A stretch of 64,000 nucleotides of DNA from the NCBI GenBank assembly GCA_040007095.1, contig JBDTVS010000048.1, positions 44,502 through 108,501 of the forward strand, in the 5' to 3' direction. Position 1 is the first letter of the stretch. Each line of letters begins with the position of its first letter. The position numbers were made by a program, and so were the translations under genes. Shown in pieces: positions 35,648 through 44,336 of the stretch. This DNA is from JBDTVS01 sp040007095. GTDB taxonomy: Bacteria > Acidobacteriota > Vicinamibacteria > Vicinamibacterales > CAVVIG01. Under the pieces are notes generated by a model that worked only from the letters and a program-made list of their open reading frames with translations, was not told the DNA's origin and did no database searches.

Positions 35648-35898
35648 GATCGGTCGCGGTCGCCCGACGCGTCAGCGGCGAGCGACGAGGGCGCGGCCTT
35701 CAGCTCGCCTCGATCGGTCAGGATTTCGATGCGGCGCTCGGCTTCTTCGAGGCGGCCGTGACAAAACCTGGATAGCTGCACGCCCCGCTCGTACAGTGCG
35801 AGCGATTGTTCGAGCGGCATATCGCCCTCCTCGAGCTTCTTCACGATGGACTCGAGCTCGGCGATGGCGCCCTCGAAGTCTTTGATCGATGTCTCCAT
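35644..35898 (-). CDS. xseB: Exodeoxyribonuclease VII small subunit
   Basis: An 84-residue helical protein with the XseB signature IKDFEGAIAELESIVKKLEE followed by DMPLEQSLALYERGV, which binds XseA in the ssDNA-degrading ExoVII complex. I chose ATG 35898, where similarity begins; the upstream frame is made of repeat sequence. The C-terminal tail is acidic and variable. A 230-bp gap with a structured element separates it from xseA, whereas the downstream ispA overlap is tight. Confidence 0.93.
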   Translation of the reverse strand: METSIKDFEGAIAELESIVKKLEEGDMPLEQSLALYERGVQLSRFCHGRLEEAERRIEILTDRGELKAAPSSLAADASGDRDRS

Positions 35899-35984
35899 AG
35901 CGATAGATGAGGATGAATCCTTCGTATCGTCGTGGTGGTAGTTGCCTCTACCACCTGACGAAGACACGCCACGAGTGGCCGGTC

Positions 35985-36116
35985 CACGCTGAACAAGGAC
36001 CACCTCGCGGGCAGGGCATCCCGCCTCGCCGCGTTGCTCCTCCCTCAGATATGGCCGATATCCTCGGTCGTCGCGCTTGGCATCCGGGCTCCGCGATCTG
36101 GTCCTTGTTCAGCGTG
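35985..36116. mobile_element. MITE-like structured element, copy 2
   Basis: CACGCTGAACAAGGACCA (35985-36002) is repeated in inverse at 36099-36116, and just inside CGCGG (36006-36010) pairs with CCGCG (36091-36095). The core 36016-36089 shares about three quarters of its bases by eye, including GCATCCCGCCTCGC and GCGTTGCTC, with the inverse of the core at 10648-10722. The terminal arms are unrelated in sequence between the two copies. GATAT and ATATC (36048-36062) form an apical hairpin where the other copy has AATGC/GCATT. It lies in the xseA-xseB gap. No target duplication is obvious. Confidence 0.7.
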
Positions 36117-36130
36117 AACAGACCACTAGT

Positions 36131-37678
36131 TTACGTCGTCGTGCGGCGGACGACGCAGTCGAGCTCGCCGCTCGCCAACGTCACCCGCACCGGCTCACCG
36201 ACGCTGACGTCGGTGGACGCGCGGAGGATTCGCGCCCCGTCGGCGGTCCAGCACACGGCATAGCCTCGTCCAAGCACAGCCAGTGGGCTCAGCGTGTCGA
36301 GCCGGCTCGCACACCCACGCAGCCGCGCGTCCGCCTGATGATGGGCGCGCCTCGTGGCGGCCGTCAGGCGGCTGTCGGCCGTGACCAGCCGTGTGCGGAC
36401 GCCGCCCAGGCGGCGTCCCGGGTCGAAGGCATCGAGCTGCCGGTGCAGCTGCTGTATGCGCCGATGGCGAAGCGTGAGAGCGCCGCGCAACTCCCGCGCG
36501 AGCGTATGCGTGAGCTCCGCCACGTGTCGGCCGCGCATCGCAACGCGGCCCGGCACGCCGGCGAGCGCCGGCCGCCCGCTGAGAAAGTGCACGGCGCGGC
36601 TGAGCGCGTGCACTCGCGCGCGAGTCGTGGCCACCAGCCGGCCGGCCAGCCGGTCGATCCGCGCCGCGAACTCGTCCTTGCGGACCACCACCATTTCGGC
36701 CGCCGCCGACGGCGTCGGCGCGCGAAGGTCGGCGACGAAGTCGGCGATGGTCACGTCCGATTCGTGGCCCACGGCCGAGATGACCGGCACGGGCGATCCC
36801 ACGATGGCCCGTGCGACGATCTCCTCGTTGAACGCCCACAAATCTTCAATCGACCCGCCGCCACGTCCGACGATGATGACGTCGACGCCCGGAAGCCGTC
36901 CGATGGCGCGCAGGCCCCGCGCGATTTCCAGGGCCGCACCGTCGCCTTGCACCCGTGTCGGGCGGATCACCAGGTGCGCATTCGTGTAGCGGCGGCTCAG
37001 TACTTTGATGATGTCGCGAATCGCCGCGCCATCAAGCGAGGTGACGATCCCGATTTTGCGGGGCAGCGCAGGCAACGGCCGTTTGCGGGCGGCGTCGAAC
37101 AGACCCTCTTCCTGGAGTCGTTTCTTGAGCTGATCGAAGGCGAGCTGCAAGGCGCCGAGCCCGTGCGGCTCCATGTGCTCGCACACGAGCTGATACTCAC
37201 CCTTCGGCTCGTACACCGAGACGCGGCCGCGGGCAATCACTCGCAGGCCGTCGGCCGGCTTGAATTTCAGATACCGGAGCGCGGAACGAAAGATCACGCT
37301 GCGCACCTGCGCGCCGGAATCCTTCAACGTGAAGTAGAGATGTCCCGTGTTCCACACGCGACAGTTCGAGATCTCGCCTTCCACCCAGACTTCGAAAAAT
37401 TCCGTTTCAAGCAGATCGCGAATTCCCGCCGTCAACTCGGTGACGCTGAAGACCCTCCGCGTCGCGACGGGCGCGGCGAGGCGTTCGTCGTCGGTGACTC
37501 GTCGAGCGATGGCGGCGGGCGGTTGGGCGGTGACGGTCGAGCGGGGCGCGTCAATGGTCGGCGGCTGGCTGACGACGACCGGCCGTTGACGGCCGGCTCT
37601 CGATGGCGGGACGTCCGCCACCAGCGGTGGACCGTCGTCGTCCTCCTCCTCGAATGGCAGATCGAAGAGATCAGACAT
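36131..37678 (-). CDS. xseA: Exodeoxyribonuclease VII large subunit, N-terminally extended
   Basis: A 515-residue catalytic subunit of ExoVII. After an extra ~75 residues of disordered sequence beginning MSDLFDLPFEEEDDDG come the OB-fold domain (VWVEGEISNCRVWNTGHLYF) and the catalytic region (KIGIVTSLDGAAIRDI, VIIVGRGGGSIEDLWAFN, SAVGHESDVTIADFVAD), then a long coiled coil and a C-terminal beta domain (LGRGYAV). Usual length is 400-460, so the N-terminal extension is notable. ATG 37678 overlaps the ymdB stop by eight bases (ATGTCTGA). It is separated from xseB by a repeat element. Confidence 0.93.
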   Translation of the reverse strand: MSDLFDLPFEEEDDDGPPLVADVPPSRAGRQRPVVVSQPPTIDAPRSTVTAQPPAAIARRVTDDERLAAPVATRRVFSVTELTAGIRDLLETEFFEVWVEGEISNCRVWNTGHLYFTLKDSGAQVRSVIFRSALRYLKFKPADGLRVIARGRVSVYEPKGEYQLVCEHMEPHGLGALQLAFDQLKKRLQEEGLFDAARKRPLPALPRKIGIVTSLDGAAIRDIIKVLSRRYTNAHLVIRPTRVQGDGAALEIARGLRAIGRLPGVDVIIVGRGGGSIEDLWAFNEEIVARAIVGSPVPVISAVGHESDVTIADFVADLRAPTPSAAAEMVVVRKDEFAARIDRLAGRLVATTRARVHALSRAVHFLSGRPALAGVPGRVAMRGRHVAELTHTLARELRGALTLRHRRIQQLHRQLDAFDPGRRLGGVRTRLVTADSRLTAATRRAHHQADARLRGCASRLDTLSPLAVLGRGYAVCWTADGARILRASTDVSVGEPVRVTLASGELDCVVRRTTT

Positions 37679-38480
37679 GCGACATGGCACGTTCGAGGTC
37701 GTCCACCCCGACGCTGAGGCGCTCGATGTCGACGGCTCGGCCGGTTTGAGGGTCCGTCTCGACGATGACGGCGTTCAGTCGCGGATTGCCGGTCGCGGTC
37801 TCGAATTTCGAAGGTAACCCGGTCAGGAACCGGCTCAGCGCCGGCTCGATTTCGACGCCGATGATCGAATCGTGGGGGCCGGTCATCCCGACATCCGTCA
37901 GGTAGGCGGTGCCTTTCGGCAGGACGCGTTCGTCGGCTGTCTGTACGTGAGTGTGAGTGCCGACGACGGCGGAAACGCGGCCGTCGAGGTGCCAGCCCAT
38001 CGCGATCTTCTCGGACGTCGCCTCGGCGTGAAAGTCCACGAAGATCGTCCGCGTTCGTTCACGCATCTTCTCGATCTCGCGCTGTACGACCGCGAACGGG
38101 TCATCGAGGTTCAGCATGAACACCCGACCCATGACATTGATGACGCCGACGGTCTCGCCGCGGTCGGTCCGGGCGAGATAGCTGCCGTTCCCCGGGGCGC
38201 CGGCGGGGTAGTTCGCCGGCCGGATCAGCCGCGGTTCGGTCCCGATATAGTCGAGCGCTTCCCTCTTGTCCCAGATGTGGTTGCCCGACGTCATCACGCC
38301 CACACCCCAGTCGAGCAATTGCTGACCGATCTCCCGCGTAATCCCGAAACCGGCCGCGGCGTTTTCGGCGTTGGCGATGACGATGTCGATACTGTGTTGA
38401 TCGATCAGGGTGGGGAGGCCGCGTCGAATCAGTTCTCGTCCCGGTTTTCCAACGATGTCGCCAATGAACAGAATACGCAC
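37671..38480 (-). CDS. ymdB: YmdB-family metallophosphoesterase
   Basis: A 269-residue binuclear-metal phosphodiesterase of the TIGR00282 family: FIGDIVGKPGR, IANAENAAAGFG, TSGNHIWDK, VDFHAEATSEK and VGTHTHVQTAD supply the metal ligands. Bacillus subtilis YmdB hydrolyses 2',3'-cyclic nucleotides and influences biofilm gene expression. The GTG start at 38480 has no clear SD. It heads the minus-strand ymdB-xseA operon. Function at family level is secure. Confidence 0.92.
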   Translation of the reverse strand: MRILFIGDIVGKPGRELIRRGLPTLIDQHSIDIVIANAENAAAGFGITREIGQQLLDWGVGVMTSGNHIWDKREALDYIGTEPRLIRPANYPAGAPGNGSYLARTDRGETVGVINVMGRVFMLNLDDPFAVVQREIEKMRERTRTIFVDFHAEATSEKIAMGWHLDGRVSAVVGTHTHVQTADERVLPKGTAYLTDVGMTGPHDSIIGVEIEPALSRFLTGLPSKFETATGNPRLNAVIVETDPQTGRAVDIERLSVGVDDLERAMSHV

Positions 38481-38489
38481 TCGCTAAAT

Positions 38490-38526
38490 ATGACCCACAA
38501 AGATCACAAAGACCACAAAGAACGGG
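38490..38526 (+). repeat. 9-nt-period repeat (ACCACAAAGA type)
   Basis: GACCCACAAAGATCACAAAG then ACCACAAAGAACGG gives four nonamer-spaced units. It sits in the 52-bp gap between the Hsp20 stop and the ymdB start, both on the minus strand. It belongs to the same family as the repeat at 20821-20852. Confidence 0.6.
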
Positions 38527-38532
38527 TCCGTA

Positions 38533-38982
38533 TCAGTCTTGCTGGATCGGGATCTCGACCGCTCGGCCGCGCCGTTCGGCGATCTTCGGCACCGACACAT
38601 GCAGTTCGCCGTTGGCGAAGCGCGCGCGCGCGCCGGCGGCATCACAGGGATCGCCGAGTCGAACCGCGCGGGCAAACCGGCCGAAATCGCGTTCGACCAG
38701 ATGGAACGACGACGCGGGACGGGGGCGACGTGCGGATTTTTCGCCGACGATGAGGATCGCGTCGCCTTTCACCAGGACGCGCACAGCGCCGGGATCCACT
38801 CCCGGCAGGTCCGCCACGATTTCCATTGAGTCGTCGCGTTCGTAGACGTCGATCGCCGGGGCGCACTGCCCGGCGAGCGAGTCTGCGCCGAAGGTCCGTC
38901 CGATCTCGATGAAGACCCGGCGGATTTCGTCGGCGAAGTCCGCCACTTCAGATGGCAGAGTTGCAAGCAATCGAGGGCGCAT
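38533..38982 (-). CDS. Hsp20-family small heat-shock protein (copy 1)
   Basis: A 149-residue alpha-crystallin protein. The domain is recognisable from PAIDVYERDDSMEIVADLPGV, through VLVKGDAILIVGEK, to the C-terminal GRARFANGELHVSVPKI strand and an IPI motif (EIPIQQD) near the end, used in oligomer contacts. ATG 38982 is preferred over GTG 38997. It diverges from dnaK, and another Hsp20 gene lies after dnaK, so one stress region feeds both directions. It holds unfolded proteins for DnaK. Confidence 0.88.
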   Translation of the reverse strand: MRPRLLATLPSEVADFADEIRRVFIEIGRTFGADSLAGQCAPAIDVYERDDSMEIVADLPGVDPGAVRVLVKGDAILIVGEKSARRPRPASSFHLVERDFGRFARAVRLGDPCDAAGARARFANGELHVSVPKIAERRGRAVEIPIQQD

Positions 38983-39044
38983 GCCGGATGATCTCACAGG
39001 GCCAGGCTATTGACCAGATGGAAAAGCGCATATCAATCAGCGAC

Positions 39045-39065
39045 TTATATTATGAGTGTATATAA
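39045..39065. promoter_or_regulatory. Palindrome upstream of the dnaK promoter
   Basis: TTATAT (39045-39050) and ATATAA (39060-39065) are perfect inverted repeats with a 9-bp spacer, in an AT-rich patch unlike the surrounding GC-rich DNA. It lies just upstream of the dnaK -35 box, in the shared Hsp20/dnaK divergent region. It could bind a heat-shock regulator, but it does not match the CIRCE or HAIR consensus. Confidence 0.4.
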
Positions 39066-39079
39066 CTAAGATTATGTGC

Positions 39080-39108
39080 TTGACATACGCTAATACTGTC
39101 CCTATACT
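39080..39108 (+). promoter_or_regulatory. Sigma70-type dnaK promoter
   Basis: TTGACA (39080-39085) and TATACT (39103-39108) are separated by exactly 17 bases, a near-consensus vegetative promoter. Start of transcription would fall near 39115, leaving a leader of about 28 bases with the SD AAGAGGGGG. No sigma32-type boxes are seen. Confidence 0.7.
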
Positions 39109-39142
39109 CCGAACATCTCGAACGAAGAGGGGGCCACATCAC

Positions 39143-41026
<1,884 letters not shown>

Positions 41027-41092
41027 TCAACACCGGAGCAGGCGGGACGGGCGACGGTCCGGCCTGCCTGCCCATATCGAAGGAGAAGCACC

Positions 41093-41482
41093 ATGACTGT
41101 TGTGCGATGGGATCCGTTTCGTGATTTTGGTTTTGCGCAGGCGAATACCTGGATGCCGCCGGTGGACATTCATCAGACCGGTGACCGCGAGCTCGTGCTG
41201 ACGGCGGAACTGCCGGACATGGCGCGTGAAGACATCAGCATCACGATCGAGAACTTCGTGTTGACCCTCACGGGCGAGAAGAAGCACTCGAGCGAGGTGA
41301 AACAGGAGCATCTCCATCATGTCGAGCGTCGCTACGGCACGTTCAGCCGTTCGTTCTCGCTCCCTCAGACCGTGGACGGCAGCAAAGTCTCCGCCGAGTA
41401 CAAGAACGGCGTCCTGACCGTGCGATTGCCGCTGCGTGAGGAGGCCAAACCTCGGCAGATCAAGGTCGACGTCGCGGCCTGA
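41093..41482 (+). CDS. Hsp20-family small heat-shock protein (copy 2)
   Basis: A 129-residue protein with SD AAGGAGAAG before the ATG. The alpha-crystallin domain runs ~20-125: MPPVDIHQTGDRELVLTAEL, GEKKHSSEVKQEHLHHVERR, YGTFSRSFSLP and AEYKNGVLTVRLP. It is closer to class A Hsp20 than the divergent copy at 38533, and a C-terminal I-x-I/V motif is partly present (IKVDV). It is downstream of dnaK and probably cotranscribed, providing a holdase for DnaK. Confidence 0.93.
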   Translation: MTVVRWDPFRDFGFAQANTWMPPVDIHQTGDRELVLTAELPDMAREDISITIENFVLTLTGEKKHSSEVKQEHLHHVERRYGTFSRSFSLPQTVDGSKVSAEYKNGVLTVRLPLREEAKPRQIKVDVAA

Positions 41483-41503
41483 GGACAGGCGTTGAGATGA
41501 GAG

Positions 41504-41570
41504 CCGCCGGGAGGCGCCGAGATCACCGAGAGCAGTTCTTCGTCCCTTGGTGCGGTCGGTCCCCGGCGGT
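41504..41570. repeat. Hairpin with a CACCGAG-type repeat after hsp20
   Basis: CCGCCGGG (41504-41511) pairs with CCCGGCGG (41562-41569). The inside begins with GCCGAGATCACCGAGAG, two units of the 9-nt family. This could terminate the dnaK-hsp20 transcript. The rest of the gap to 41647 shows only a weak promoter-like TTGCTC-N18-TACGCT. Confidence 0.4.
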
Positions 41571-41647
41571 GTGTTTCACGCTCGCCGAACACCCGGGAGG
41601 CTCCCGCTTGCTCCTTCTCGCCCTTAGTTGCTACGCTTGAGAGGCGT

Positions 41648-41917
41648 ATGGATGACATGAACGAGGTTCACGACCCGCAGGACGAACCGGCCCTTCACGC
41701 CGAGCCCGCGCCTCCGATCGAAAGCCGATTCCTGTTCGTGGACGTCGCGGCCCTGCGTGCCAAGCAGCTTCGTCGCGGCGCGCGGGTCCGCTTCAGTGGG
41801 GACGAGGTCCCGCTCCCGCACAAAGCTGAGCGGCTGGCGATGGAGGAAGTGCGGCGCGGGCTGGTGTACTACGACGTGCCAGACCCGACCCTGCGTCACT
41901 CCCAGGATCAGCTATGA
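41648..41917 (+). CDS. rpoZ: Probable RNA polymerase omega subunit
   Basis: An 89-residue protein. The core ESRFLFVDVAALRAKQLRRG, then KAERLAMEEVRRGLVYYD, fits the conserved helices of omega (SRF.LV..AA.RA.QL, K....A..E...G). The N-terminal 20 residues are acidic and variable. Omega helps assemble the RNA polymerase beta' subunit and mediates ppGpp binding. It usually sits beside gmk or spoT; here it follows hsp20 and overlaps a small membrane protein gene (ATGA). The match is by motif only, so confidence is moderate. Confidence 0.7.
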   Translation: MDDMNEVHDPQDEPALHAEPAPPIESRFLFVDVAALRAKQLRRGARVRFSGDEVPLPHKAERLAMEEVRRGLVYYDVPDPTLRHSQDQL

Positions 41918-42189
41918 GCGCAGCAGACGTCCAGTCGCTCGCGCTCGGCGCCCTTCAGGGTGTCGCGTCCACTACCGTGTTCGTACTGGCGCTCTTCATC
42001 GGCTTTTGCGTGGTGGTCGGCTTCACCAAGCTGAAGAAGACCGCCGGCAGCGCCAGTGCGATGGTCATCAAAAGCCTGGACGAAACCATTTCGCACCAGC
42101 CGATGCTGTATCTGGCGCCGACTGCACCGCGTGGGCCCGCCGACCAGCTGCATTCGCCAGAGCTCCTCGAAGCGGCCGCGCGCAAGTAG
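41914..42189 (+). CDS. Small membrane protein of unknown function
   Basis: A 91-residue protein with one strong N-terminal helix (VASTTVFVLALFIGFCVVVGF) followed by a basic patch (TKLKKTAG) and a polar, Ala/Pro-rich tail, likely N-out and cytoplasmic C-terminal. The ATG overlaps the omega-subunit stop by four bases, so the two are coupled. I do not recognise a family. Confidence 0.6.
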   Translation: MSAADVQSLALGALQGVASTTVFVLALFIGFCVVVGFTKLKKTAGSASAMVIKSLDETISHQPMLYLAPTAPRGPADQLHSPELLEAAARK

Positions 42190-42225
42190 CCGGTGCGGTA
42201 GTTCGCGTCTTCTGAGCAGCCAGCG

Positions 42226-43257
42226 CTACGCGACAGACTCGGGCTGCCACCGCAAGCCGAGATTGATGATCCGCTGCAGTACGCCCTCGTAGGCCAGCCC
42301 GGCTTTCTCGGCCGACGCCGCGAAATCCTCGCCTTTGGCAATCTGGGGATTGGGGTTGGCTTCAATGACCCAGACGTTGCCGGCCTCGTCCAGCCGCAGG
42401 TCGATTCGCGCATAACCGCTCAGTTCGAGCGCGCGGTAGGCGCGCCGGCACACATGCTGGATCTTGCTCGTGACGCCATCCGGAAGCTCCCTGGCCATGC
42501 CGCTCTCGATGCCGTATTTCTTCTGATACTTCACACTCCACTTCACGCGGTCCGTCGCAATCCGCCTCGCGTCGGGCGGCATGTTGGTAAAGAAGAGCTC
42601 CCAGACGGGCAAGGCCTGTAGCTGTTGATTGCCAAGAATCCCCACGTAGAGCTCGCGGCCCTCGACGTACCGTTCGATGAGGGCGGCCGTACCGATGCTC
42701 TCGTGAATGAAAGCGACCCGTTCCCGAAGCTTCTCGTCTGAATCGACGACCGACGCCTGCGAGATGCCAATCGAGGATTCCTGGGTCAGCGACTTCACGA
42801 TCAGCGGAAATTGCAGCCGTTTGGGTCGACGAATCGGGCGGCCGATGCGGCACACCTCGAACTCCGGCACCGGAATTCGATGGTAGGCCAGCAGTTTTTT
42901 CGACAGCGACTTGTCGCGCGCCAACAACAGGCCGCGTGGATTGCACCCGGTGTAGGACAACTTGAGCAGCTCCAGGTGGCTGACGACGTTCTGATCGAAG
43001 ATCGAGATGTCGTCGAATCCCTCGAGCAGGTTGAACGCGATCTGTGGATTCCAGTCCAGGGCCGCGCGGCGGATGTCTCCAAGATCGTCGTGGACGCCGA
43101 GCGTGTGCACGTCGTGCCCCATTGCCGTCAGCGTCGAGATGACGTCGTACTCGGTCCGCCAGGGCGCCGCGACCAGGTCCGTACCGGCCTCGACCTGGTC
43201 TGGCGGCACGAGATGCCGGTGCACGAGCGCGAGCACCCGCAGATGGGTCGTGCTCAC
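42226..43257 (-). CDS. ATP-grasp ligase, D-Ala-D-Ala ligase-like
   Basis: A 343-residue enzyme starting at GTG 43257, overlapping the metallopeptidase stop (GTGA). The ATP-grasp core is visible: LIVKSLTQESSIGISQAS (phosphate-binding loop, as in Ddl), IERYVEGRELYVGILG, then VWVIEANPNPQIAKGE with Mg-binding Glu/Asn. The N-terminal Rossmann-like domain has FNLLEGFDD. It forms a peptide-like or amide bond with ATP from two acids/amines; the substrates are unknown. It is not canonical D-Ala-D-Ala ligase, which usually sits with mur genes. Its coupling to a metallopeptidase is the key clue. Confidence 0.8.
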   Translation of the reverse strand: MSTTHLRVLALVHRHLVPPDQVEAGTDLVAAPWRTEYDVISTLTAMGHDVHTLGVHDDLGDIRRAALDWNPQIAFNLLEGFDDISIFDQNVVSHLELLKLSYTGCNPRGLLLARDKSLSKKLLAYHRIPVPEFEVCRIGRPIRRPKRLQFPLIVKSLTQESSIGISQASVVDSDEKLRERVAFIHESIGTAALIERYVEGRELYVGILGNQQLQALPVWELFFTNMPPDARRIATDRVKWSVKYQKKYGIESGMARELPDGVTSKIQHVCRRAYRALELSGYARIDLRLDEAGNVWVIEANPNPQIAKGEDFAASAEKAGLAYEGVLQRIINLGLRWQPESVA

Positions 43258-44270
43258 AGCGCCACCCGGTGACGTCCGCTGTGCAGATAGTTCATCGTCT
43301 GCACGGTGAGGAAGACCATGAAGTCGATTTTCGTCGACGTTTCCGATTCGGTCAGCCGCAGATTGCCCTCGCGGCAGCGGTCGATGATCTTTTCGAGGAG
43401 CTGGTCGATCGTGTACTGGTAGCTGTCGGTAAAGCTGGCGACAGTGGCGCGCACCTCCTTCCGGATCCGACGGAGGAACCCCGCGGCCGGGAGATTCTTC
43501 GCATATTCCGGGGCATCGGAAAACAGATTGCGCAGGTCGCTTTCGTAGAAATCGGGGTGGTCGAGGCCATAGTGCTCGCGTTTGCCCCGATAGTGCTCCG
43601 CCAGCGTCTTCTTCAGCTTCGACACCGGGTCGACGACGCGGAGCGAATGCAACGTCGGCTTGCGGTGCGCCAGCTCGCGCATGGTCCGATCCATGTACTC
43701 GAGCTTGCGCTGCGCCGGCCAGCCGGCGTAGCGCGAGGCCCACGCGGAGTTGGGCTCGAGCCAGACCGCGAAGGTCTCCGCGAAGTCCTCGTCGGGATGG
43801 CTTTGCGCGTACCAATGATCGAGGTGCTGGACGAAGCTCTTGCTGTGCGGTTTGGGCGTGTAGTACTCAGGATAGGGAGTCGTTGGCAGGCCGAACAGGC
43901 GGCGCCGCGTCGGCCGGCGCCGGAGTCGATAGGCATTGTCGATGGCGTGGCCGACTTCATGACGCAGAATCCGAAGCGCTGATTCGCGATCGCCGCCCTC
44001 GACTTCGAGCATCTGCGCGAGCTCGAGTCTTGCCAGCCGTGGATGGGCGAGGTAGAACGGGATCGCGATGCCGGGGACGTCATCCGGAGTGAACCATTCG
44101 TCCGACAGCCAGTAGCGCGGGCGGAACGCGAGCGCCCGAGCCTCGAGCTCCGCGGCGATCGTCGCGATCGGTTCCTCGAGGCCGGTGCCCTCGATGGCGA
44201 GGCCGAGATCGCACATCCGCAGCGCCAGCAACGCATCGTCAGGCCACGTGGCCCACTCAGGATCCTGCAT
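43254..44270 (-). CDS. Putative zinc metallopeptidase paired with the ATP-grasp ligase
   Basis: A 338-residue protein without a signal peptide. HEVGH lies at about residue 104 within RILRHEVGHAIDNAYRLRRR, and a downstream DEDFAETFAVWLEP provides the likely third ligand, resembling the putative zinc-binding metallopeptidase family. The rest is helical and basic. Its TGA overlaps the GTG of the ATP-grasp gene, so the two are a coupled peptidase-ligase pair. A regulator of a peptide-ligation product, or a maturation protease, is possible. No partner precursor peptide is evident. Confidence 0.75.
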   Translation of the reverse strand: MQDPEWATWPDDALLALRMCDLGLAIEGTGLEEPIATIAAELEARALAFRPRYWLSDEWFTPDDVPGIAIPFYLAHPRLARLELAQMLEVEGGDRESALRILRHEVGHAIDNAYRLRRRPTRRRLFGLPTTPYPEYYTPKPHSKSFVQHLDHWYAQSHPDEDFAETFAVWLEPNSAWASRYAGWPAQRKLEYMDRTMRELAHRKPTLHSLRVVDPVSKLKKTLAEHYRGKREHYGLDHPDFYESDLRNLFSDAPEYAKNLPAAGFLRRIRKEVRATVASFTDSYQYTIDQLLEKIIDRCREGNLRLTESETSTKIDFMVFLTVQTMNYLHSGRHRVAL

Positions 44271-44311
44271 GCTTCGAGCGCCCCAACGCCGTCACTTCAT
44301 CACGCTCTTAT

Positions 44312-44336
44312 TCCATCACCCCATCACCCCGTCACC
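44312..44336 (-). repeat. Tandem CCATCACC repeat at the 3' end of gatA
   Basis: Three successive units, CCATCACC, CCATCACC, CCGTCACC, lie across the gatA stop and the gap to the metallopeptidase. It is a simple 8-9 nt tandem repeat resembling the decayed repeats elsewhere. The last residues of GatA (GVVTG) are encoded by it. Confidence 0.55.
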
